Source of the DNA: DASWJZ01 sp964487455
Lineage (GTDB): Bacteria; Pseudomonadota; Alphaproteobacteria; Rhizobiales; Afifellaceae
Direction: 5' to 3'
NCBI GenBank assembly: GCA_964487455.1
Contig: CAZARE010000205.1
Coordinates: 1-6,956, forward strand
DNA length: 6,956 nt
Notes under the pieces: model-generated
The model's database searches: none
Seen by the model: the letters and a program-made list of their open reading frames with translations, nothing else
What the model was told of the DNA's origin: nothing
Shown here: positions 1 to 5,600 of the stretch, piece after piece
Position numbering within the stretch: position 1 is the first letter of the stretch
Layout: each line of letters opens with the position of its first letter
Position numbers and translations under genes: made by a program

Positions 1-96
1 AGCGACCTGATCACCATGTGCTACACGAGCGAGGACTTTCGAGAAGGGCTCGAGGCGTTCCTCGGCAAGCGCCGGCCGGAGTGGAAGGGCCGCTGA
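1..96 (+). CDS. enoyl-CoA hydratase/isomerase family protein, C-terminal end (partial)
   Basis: Frame 1 is open from the first base and ends at TGA 94-96, giving 31 residues. The tail contains an acidic phenylalanine-rich turn (SEDFREGLEAF) followed by a basic LGKRRPEWKGR ending. Crotonase-fold enoyl-CoA hydratases and isomerases commonly end this way: a helix in which 'DFREG..AF..KR.P.W.G' packs on the neighbouring subunit. The active-site part of the protein lies upstream of the window, so neither hydratase versus isomerase activity nor the substrate can be decided. The stop overlaps the ATG of the following CoA-transferase gene by one base (TGATG), and the downstream Shine-Dalgarno lies inside this coding sequence. 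The two genes are therefore almost certainly cotranscribed and translationally coupled, pointing to an acyl-CoA degradation or activation pathway. Confidence 0.75.
   Translation, partial: SDLITMCYTSEDFREGLEAFLGKRRPEWKGR
83..89 (+). promoter_or_regulatory. ribosome binding site of the CoA-transferase gene
   Basis: GGAAGGG lies 6 bases before ATG 96 and inside the end of the preceding gene. It decides the start codon of the CoA-transferase and supports coupled translation. Confidence 0.7.
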
Positions 97-1286
97 TGGA
101 CGTCCCGAAGGGCCCGCTCGACGGCGTAAGGGTGATCGAGCTGGCGCACATAATGGCCGGCCCGGTCTGCGGGCTGATGCTCGCCGATCTGGGCGCCGAC
201 GTAATCAAGGTCGAGAAGCCGGAGGGCGACGACAGCCGCCGCTTCCTGCCGCCCGACGTCAATGGTGAATCCGCCGCCTTCATGATGCTGAACCGCAACA
301 AGCGCAGCATCGTGCTCGACCTCAAGGGCGAGCAGGACCGCGAGATCATCCGCCGTCTACTGCGCGACGCCGACGTGGTCATCGAGAACTACCGGCGCGG
401 CACGATGGAGCGTCTCGGCCTCGGCTACGACGTGCTCAGCGCCGACAATCCCGGCCTGATCTATTGCGAGATCTCCGGCTTCGGGCGGAGCGGCCCCTAC
501 GCCGATCGCGGCGGCTTCGACCTGATCGCGCAGGGCATGTCGGGGCTCATGTCGATCACCGGAGAAGCGCCGGACCGGCCGCCGGTGAAGGTGGGCGCGC
601 CGGTGACCGACATTACCGCCGGCATTCTGGCGGCGCTCGGCGTCTGCGCGGCCTATGCGCGACGCTTGCAGACCGGGGAGGGGCAGCGGGTCGACACGTC
701 GCTGTTCGAAGCCGGCATAGTCCACACTTACTGGCAGTCGGCGATTGCGCTCGCGACCGGCATCTCGCCCGGCCCGATGGGATCGGCGCATCCGCTCAAC
801 GCGCCCTACCAGGCTTTCGCCACCGCCGACGGCTGGATCAATGTCGGGGCAGCCAACCAGAGGAACTGGGAGCGCATGGCCCGCGCCATCGGCGCGCCGG
901 AACTCACCGACGATCCGCGCTTTTCCTCCAACCGGCTTCGGATGGAGAACCTGGCGGCGCTCGTCGAAAGGCTGACGCTGGTCTTCCGAAGCCGCCCCAC
1001 CGCCGAGTGGCTGACGGTGCTGGAGGCCGCCGAGGTTCCGGCCGGACCGGTGCTTTCGATTGGCGCCATGCACGGCGATCCGCAGGCGCTTGCGCGCGAC
1101 ATGGTCGTGGAGGTCGAGCATCCGGTCGCTGGCGCCACAAAGGCGATCGGCCTGCCGCTCAAATTCTCCGAGACGCCCGGCGCCATCCGTCGGCCCGCGC
1201 CGCTGCTCGGCGAGCATACGGCAGAGGTCCTGGCGGAGCTGGGCTATACCGATACAGATCTGGTGCGGCACGCCGACCGGGCGTAG
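96..1286 (+). CDS. CaiB/BaiF family (class III) CoA-transferase
   Basis: The gene encodes a 396-residue cytoplasmic enzyme that moves CoA between an acyl-CoA and a free carboxylic acid. Its length is normal for the family, whose members form interlocked dimers. The N-terminus shows the usual opening (GPLDGVRVIELAHIMAGP, residues 6-23), then LGADVIKVEKPEGDD (32-46) and the LNRNKRSIVLDLK block (65-77). GRSGPYADRGGFDLIAQGMSG (130-150) precedes the GAPVTDITAGILAALG segment. Asp172 in that segment aligns by context with the catalytic aspartate that forms the acyl anhydride in formyl-CoA transferase and CaiB. I chose ATG 96 over the in-frame ATG at 18 because GGAAGGG (83-89) sits 6 bases upstream, the family motif starts just after it, and an earlier start would overlap the upstream gene. 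The substrate cannot be read from the sequence. Linkage to a crotonase-like gene suggests acyl-CoA catabolism. A racemase (AMACR-like) activity within the same fold cannot be excluded. Confidence 0.93.
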   Translation: MDVPKGPLDGVRVIELAHIMAGPVCGLMLADLGADVIKVEKPEGDDSRRFLPPDVNGESAAFMMLNRNKRSIVLDLKGEQDREIIRRLLRDADVVIENYRRGTMERLGLGYDVLSADNPGLIYCEISGFGRSGPYADRGGFDLIAQGMSGLMSITGEAPDRPPVKVGAPVTDITAGILAALGVCAAYARRLQTGEGQRVDTSLFEAGIVHTYWQSAIALATGISPGPMGSAHPLNAPYQAFATADGWINVGAANQRNWERMARAIGAPELTDDPRFSSNRLRMENLAALVERLTLVFRSRPTAEWLTVLEAAEVPAGPVLSIGAMHGDPQALARDMVVEVEHPVAGATKAIGLPLKFSETPGAIRRPAPLLGEHTAEVLAELGYTDTDLVRHADRA

Positions 1287-1441
1287 CGCCGCGGCCGGAT
1301 ACCGTAGATGCGGCACCGCTCGACAAGCAACGACCGTGAGACCGACGGGCAGGTCCGCGTCTATGCCGCCGGCGGCGTCGGATGCGGCGACATGAACGAT
1401 CTGAGATCGAGGACGGGGAGGACCTCCAGTACGGTCACTAT

Positions 1442-1455
1442 CTGAGCGAACTCAG
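1442..1455. terminator. small hairpin, part of a probable bidirectional terminator region
   Basis: CTGAG pairs perfectly with CTCAG around a four-base loop. Read on the minus strand the loop is TTCG, a UUCG tetraloop in RNA, although closed by G-C rather than the most stable C-G pair. It lies just beyond the larger hairpin for transcripts coming from the minus-strand gene. No run of T follows on either strand, so termination is inferred from position and structure only. Confidence 0.4.
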
Positions 1456-1460
1456 CGGGA

Positions 1461-1484
1461 CAGGGCGGCTCTTCAGCCGCCCTG
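1461..1484. terminator. strong 10-bp GC-rich hairpin between convergent genes
   Basis: CAGGGCGGCT (1461-1470) pairs over all ten bases with AGCCGCCCTG (1475-1484) around the four-base loop CTTC. It sits 26 bases past the stop of the minus-strand gene and about 175 bases past the stop of the plus-strand CoA-transferase. It is thus well placed to end transcription of the former and possibly of both. There is no U-tract, which is common for terminators in high-GC alphaproteobacteria. A role as an mRNA 3' stabiliser is an alternative. Confidence 0.6.
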
Positions 1485-1509
1485 CCGGTGTGGATGGAGC
1501 GTTGTTCGG

Positions 1510-1758
1510 TTACAGCGCCATCAGCAGCGTGCGCATGGCCTCGGCAAGCACGCGCTCCGATTCTGCGTGATCGCCGGCTTCGTGAAGCTGCATTCCTTCG
1601 TCTCTCAGAGCGGTCACTTCAGCCCTCACCTCGTCGCTGATCTCAACCTTGGCCAGGGCCGCGTCGATTGCTGCCGCATCCTGCGGGCAATGCGCAGCGA
1701 AGGCGGGTGCCGCCATCAAGAAGAATGCGGCTGCCGCTGTTGTTGCAATGCGTCTCAT
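1510..1758 (-). CDS. small secreted helical protein of unknown function
   Basis: The gene encodes 82 residues. Residues 1-21 form a classic Sec signal peptide: two arginines at positions 2-3, a hydrophobic Ala/Phe/Leu core, and AAPAFA before a likely cleavage at Ala21/Ala22. The mature part of about 61 residues begins AHCPQD with a single cysteine (Cys24). The rest looks entirely alpha-helical and acidic: a DAAAIDAALAK helix, ISDEVRAEVTALRDEG, then LHEAGDHAESERVLAEAMRTL. The last segment resembles half of a TPR hairpin. I recall similar short periplasmic proteins in rhizobia and relatives, but no function that I can name. ATG 1758 is supported by AGAGGGAGA (1775-1767), with GGGAG 9 bases upstream. 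A candidate EcfG promoter lies just above it. The gene is monocistronic, convergent with the CoA-transferase operon, and followed by strong hairpins. A lone cysteine makes an intramolecular disulfide impossible. Confidence 0.85.
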   Translation of the reverse strand: MRRIATTAAAAFFLMAAPAFAAHCPQDAAAIDAALAKVEISDEVRAEVTALRDEGMQLHEAGDHAESERVLAEAMRTLLMAL

Positions 1759-1766
1759 GGAAGAAA

Positions 1767-1775
1767 TCTCCCTCT
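1767..1775 (-). promoter_or_regulatory. ribosome binding site of the small secreted protein gene
   Basis: On the minus strand AGAGGGAGA precedes the ATG at 1758, with GGGAG (1772-1768) 9 bases away. It fixes the start codon and makes expression of this short gene credible. Confidence 0.7.
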
Positions 1776-1795
1776 ATTGGTTGGGCATTACATAA

Positions 1796-1821
1796 GACGC
1801 CGGATGAGGCCTGTTTGTTCC
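1796..1821 (-). promoter_or_regulatory. candidate EcfG (general stress sigma factor) promoter
   Basis: On the minus strand GGAAC (1821-1817) is followed by exactly 17 bases and then CGTC (1799-1796). Established knowledge: in alphaproteobacteria the PhyR/NepR-controlled sigma factor EcfG reads promoters of the form GGAAC-N16/17-CGTT. The -35 element and the spacing match fully, and the -10 differs at its last base. A transcript would start near 1788 and give a 5' leader of about 30 bases carrying the observed ribosome binding site. This geometry is what one expects of a real promoter. It implies induction of the secreted protein by osmotic, oxidative or starvation stress. Confidence 0.55.
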
Positions 1822-2119
1822 CACTTCATGAATGCACCTCCCCCGGATGGACTTGCAGACCTTGAACCGAGCAGGGCGGCGCCGGTCGGCTCCGCCGCCG
1901 GTTCCTGTTGAGGGAGCAGATGTGGGAACGGCGTGGCAGTGAAGGCGCTTTGCTAAAGCTTCTCAAGCCGTTAGGCGGCACGCTGGCGGAGGGCGAGGAA
2001 CTGGGTTCCAACATTCTCCACGCAGCCAAGGGCAAACAAGCACAACCCAGCGAAGTGACGGATGTTCGAGAGTATGCGAGAGCTTCGCGTTCCGGCCGCG
2101 CAAAAGGGACCCCTTTCGC
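1822..2119. other. intergenic region with no recognisable gene
   Basis: I find no supported gene here. A plus-strand frame starting at 1908 and minus-strand frames ending at 1826 and 1971 are open for 60-140 codons. They overlap one another, lack ribosome binding sites and show no protein family signature. The stretch lies directly before an insertion sequence relic and may itself be decayed mobile-element or coding DNA. Confidence 0.5.
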
Positions 2120-2342
2120 GACGTCCTCGGTCGCTGGATCGGCTTCTACACCGCCTCGCCCGCACTCTTCGTTCGGCCGCAGGACGCACGACGAGATCTA
2201 TGCTATCGACAGCGAGCAGCAGAGATTGGCGGTAATCGAACCCGGAGCCCACTTAGCTAGGCCGCCGAAAGCGGACCCGCCTCTAGGTCGTCACATCGCA
2301 AGGTCAAGCCGCTGCCTGACTTCGTCCGTCACCAGGATTTGA
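2120..2342 (+). pseudogene. IS3-family transposase (OrfB) C-terminal relic, frameshifted
   Basis: Two adjacent plus-strand frames together recreate the end of an IS3-family integrase-type transposase. From 2120 the second frame reads DVLGRWIGFYTA. From 2157 the third frame continues RPHSSFGRRTHDEIYA, then IDSEQQRLA up to about 2231, and stays open to TGA 2340-2342. The known family pattern is '..I.FYN..RPHSSLG.RTPDE.Y', lying some tens of residues after the catalytic glutamate of the DDE triad. The split between FYTA and RPHSSF marks an indel at about 2150-2157. Nothing of the catalytic DDE core, OrfA or the terminal inverted repeats could be recognised, so this is a dead fragment. The 5' limit is uncertain, and residues after about 2231 need not belong to the transposase. 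Confidence 0.65.
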
Positions 2343-2405
2343 CGATAGCTCTGGCTTTCGTCGCGCCGACCACTATCGCTTCGATCCCGGCGAAGCATAA
2401 AATTT

Positions 2406-2413
2406 GAGAAGGA
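2406..2413 (+). promoter_or_regulatory. strong Shine-Dalgarno sequence without an intact gene
   Basis: GAGAAGGA ends 6 bases before ATG 2420, which is near-ideal. The frame it serves closes after 17 codons at TGA 2471-2473. It marks either the start of a decayed gene (see the entry at 2420-2541) or, less likely, a leader peptide. Confidence 0.55.
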
Positions 2414-2419
2414 TTGGCC

Positions 2420-2541
2420 ATGACTGCTCAACCACGGAACCAACGGTCACCTTCAGGCGTCCGTTCATGCTGACCGGCATCGACTTCCCCATTTCTCGTC
2501 CGACGCCCTTAGAGTGTCCGGAGGATGCCGAGCCCAGGTAG
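2420..2541 (+). pseudogene. decayed small conserved protein gene (probable)
   Basis: ATG 2420 has an excellent ribosome binding site, but its frame (starting MTAQPRNQRS) ends after 17 codons. In another frame (codons starting at 2422, 2425 and so on) the same DNA reads TEPTVTFRRPFMLTGIDFP and runs to TAG 2539-2541. The phrase 'TVTFRRPF.L.G.D' resembles the start of a short rhizobial protein family I recall, in which a 'TVTFR.PF.L.G.D...PAG.Y.V.TDEE' motif comes soon after the initiator methionine. The simplest reading is a gene whose first codons were put out of frame by a small indel and whose body after 'GID' was deleted or scrambled, since the PAG-Y-V-TDEE part is missing. The family assignment is from memory and weak. 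A 17-residue leader peptide ahead of the glucan synthase is the alternative. Confidence 0.4.
2436..2461 (+). promoter_or_regulatory. possible second EcfG-type promoter, facing the glucan synthase gene
   Basis: GGAAC (2436-2440), 17 bases, then CGTC (2458-2461) repeats exactly the element and spacing seen before the small secreted protein gene, here on the plus strand. It would place a start near 2470, about 155 bases before ATG 2626. It lies within the decayed coding segment, so a chance match is quite possible. Cyclic glucan synthesis is tied to osmotic conditions, which makes the idea plausible but not proven. Confidence 0.25.
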
Positions 2542-2625
2542 GTACGCCAAGGTGAGCGGATCGATATTAGGCGCGGTGTGTCCCCGCCGTCAGCTCGCGG
2601 GCGAACGCTGGGGCGGAAAAAGCAG

Positions 2626-5600
2626 ATGAACTCGATCCTTCTCTATGCTCTCCGCCATCGCTCTCCATCGCCACCGTGGAACAATGCGGCGCCGGTAAGG
2701 GAAGAGCTTTTCGGCGTCGAGAGGCTGGAGCAGCACGCGGAAAGCCTTGCCGCCGCGCAGCTGGTAGCAAAGCGGCCTCCGGCCGTTCTCTCCCTCCATA
2801 CCCGTCTCAAAGATAATGCTGCTGTCTTGCTCTCCACCTATCGGGCAACCGCCGCGGAGCTAGAGAGCGGCCGCGGCGTAGTTCCTGCTTCGGAATGGCT
2901 GCTCGACAACTACCACCTCGTCGAGGAGCAGATTCGCGAGATTCAGGATCACTTGCCGCCGGGCTACTATCGTCAGTTGCCGAAGCTGGCCGAGGGACCG
3001 TTCGCTGGCTATCCGAGGGTGTTCGGACTCGCTTGGGCCTTTGTCGCCCACACCGACAGCCATTTGGATCCCGACATTCTGCGGCGCTTCATTGCAGCCT
3101 ATCAGCGCGTACAACCCCTGACGATCGGCGAGCTGTGGGCCGTTGCGATCACGCTGCGCGTTGTCCTCATCGAGAACCTGCGCCGGCTGGCAGACCAGAT
3201 CACGGCCGGACGAGGCGCGCGTCGAGATGCCGACGCCCTGGCAGACCGACTCCTCGCATCGGGGTGTGCCCGAACCGGACTCGAAAACGACATCCTGACC
3301 CGTTCATCCGGGCCGTTGTCCGAGCTCTTCGCCGCACAGCTCGCGAAGCGGCTGAGGGATCAGGATCCAAGAACGACGCCGGCTCTCGGTTGGCTGGAGG
3401 AGCGGCTCAGGATTCAGGGCGCTTCAATCGATGCCGCAGTGCTGCGCGCCCAGCAGCGGCAGGGCGCGTCCAACGTCACCGTGCGCAACGTCATTACCAG
3501 CATGCGCCTGATTTCCGACATCGATTGGGCGGAGCTGTTCGAGAGTGTGAGCCTCGTCGATGAGCGACTTCGGACGGCGAGCGCCTTTGCAGCAATGGAT
3601 TTCCCGACCCGCAACCTCTACCGAAGCGCGATCGAGCAATTGGCCCGCGGCTCGTCGTTCTCGGAGCTTGAGGTTGCCGATCATGCGCTCACTTCATCAC
3701 GCATGGCCGCGGCTGCGGCGACCGACGCTGCGGACGCGGAGCGCGTCGGCGATCCCGGCTATCACCTGATTGCCAAAGGCCGGCCTGCACTTGAGCGTGA
3801 GATCGGATTCCGACCGCCGCCGCGGCTGCGGATCGGCCGCTTCAACGTCCGGCTCGGTATTGGCGGCTACGTCGGTGCTATCCTGCTGGTCACAGCGGTG
3901 TTGCTGGCTCTTGTACTGTGGGCGCTCGCGGCGCCCAACGTTGCTGTCGGCTGGTTCGTGCTGATTGCTGTGATCGGATTCCTGCCAGCGACTGAGGTAG
4001 CGACCGCGCTCGTCAACCGTGCGGTCACATGGAGCTTCGGCGCCACGACCTTGCCTGGGTTGGAGTTGTCGGCAGGCGTCCCGCAATCGCTTCGAACGCT
4101 CGTAGCCGTGCCAACGCTGCTCACCACCGAAGCTGACCTTCTGGAGCAAGTCGAAAGACTGGAGGTCCATCATCTCGCCGGCGCCGGCGGCGATCTTTGC
4201 TTCGCCCTCCTTTCTGACGGAATCGACGCCGATCAGGAAGTACTGGAGGGCGATGAGCATCTGCTCGCGGTGGCCGCCGAGGCGATCGAACAGCTGAACC
4301 GCCGCCACGGCCCAGGCCCAGGCGGCAGCCGCTTCATCCTCCTACACCGGCGCCGCATCTTCAATGCAGGCGAGGGCAAATGGATGGGATGGGAGCGCAA
4401 GAGAGGCAAGCTGCACGAGCTCAACCGGCTTCTGCGCGGGGCTACCGACACGACCTTCATATCCATCACAGGACGCCCGCCGCAGGTACCGGCCAACGTG
4501 CGTTACGTCATCACGCTCGATGCCGATACGAGGCTACCGCGAGATGCCGCCCTCCGGTTGATCGGGAAAATGGCACATCCACTTAACCGACCCCGCTTCG
4601 ACGAGGCAGAGCGACGGGTAGTGGACGGCCACGCAATCCTCCAGCCCCGCGTCACGCCTTCGCTCCCAATCGGCAGGGACGGATCGCTCTATCAACGTGT
4701 TTTCTCAAGTCCCGGCGGCATGGATCCGTACGCAGCCGCCGTGTCCGACGTTTACCAGGATCTATTCGGCGAGGGCTCCTACACGGGCAAAGGCATCTAC
4801 GACGTCGACGCGTTCGAGGCCGCGTTGGCTGGCCGCGTGCCGGAGAACGCGCTTCTCAGCCACGATCTCTTCGAAGGCATCTTCGCCCGTGCCGGGCTCG
4901 CCTCCGATGTCGAGCTGGTCGAGGAATTTCCCTCCCGCTACGACGTCGCTGCTAAGCGCCAGCATCGCTGGGCTCGCGGCGACTGGCAGCTGTTGCCCTG
5001 GATCGTCGCGGCGGCGAAGGCGCAGGGTCGCATTCCTCCGGTTGGCCTCGGAAAAATGGCCGACAATCTGAGACGCTCGATGCTCGCGCCATTCACGTTT
5101 GCCGCCTTCTTTGTCTGCTGGCTGATGCCCGCGCCGGCTGCCATTGCTGGAACGGCTCTCGTCCTGGCATCGATCGCCATCCCCGCATTCCTCCCGATTC
5201 TGTTCGCAGTGTTGCCGCGCCGACCGGGCATTCGCCTGCGCAGCCATCTCGGCGCGCTCGCCTCCGACCTTCGGCTCGCCTGCTGGCAGGGCGCGCTGAC
5301 GGTCGCATTTCTCCCCGATCAAGCATGGCGGATGGTGGATGCCTTCCTACGGACGCTCTACCGGCTTTTCGTGACGCGTCGCAACCTGCTGGAATGGACG
5401 ACGGCGGCGCAGTCCAAGATCAGCCCGCGACCCGATCTCGGCAGCTCGTATCGGCAAATGGCGGGCGGCGCCGTGCTCGGCCTGGCTGTCTCGCTTTTGG
5501 CCGCTGCATTGGCCCCTCGCGTCTGGCCGATTGCCACACCATTCGCTTTCCTCTGGCTCGCTGCTCCGGCGATCGCCTTCTGGACAAGCCGGTCCCCCAG

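Larger units (their letters stand above)
1287..1509. other. intergenic region between convergent genes
   Basis: No convincing gene is present. The short open frames here have no good ribosome binding site and no recognisable protein signature. The region separates the plus-strand CoA-transferase from the minus-strand small secreted protein and contains the two hairpins described separately. Confidence 0.7.

Noticed and set aside
357..1316. Long minus-strand open frame of 319 codons opposite the CoA-transferase gene
   Set aside because: It is the antisense shadow of a well-supported gene in high-GC DNA. Its translation is rich in Arg, Gly, Ala and His with no family signature.
1382..1570. Plus-strand open frame of 62 codons after the CoA-transferase gene
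   Set aside because: It has no convincing ribosome binding site, runs through both hairpins and into the 3' end of the opposing small gene, and shows no family signature.
1924..1949. Another GGAAC on the plus strand as a stress promoter
   Set aside because: Seventeen bases downstream the sequence is GCTT rather than CGT-like, and no gene starts after it.
2220..2275. Possible tRNA fragment on the minus strand (GGGTTCGATTA resembles a T-arm)
   Set aside because: The bases flanking the TTCGATT loop do not form a five-pair stem, and no acceptor, D-arm or anticodon arm follows. On the plus strand the same bases fall inside the transposase relic frame.
2395..2403. CATAAAATT as a -10 box before the short frame at 2420
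   Set aside because: No plausible -35 lies 16-18 bases upstream, and the transcript would begin inside the Shine-Dalgarno sequence.
2895..3563. Plus-strand open frame of 222 codons in another frame of the glucan synthase gene
   Set aside because: It lies wholly inside the conserved N-terminal region of the synthase, and its Arg/Pro/Ser-rich translation is typical of an off-frame shadow.
3697..4308. Minus-strand open frame of 203 codons inside the glucan synthase gene
   Set aside because: It is antisense to conserved glucan synthase sequence, including its first membrane pair. Its own translation shows no recognisable protein.
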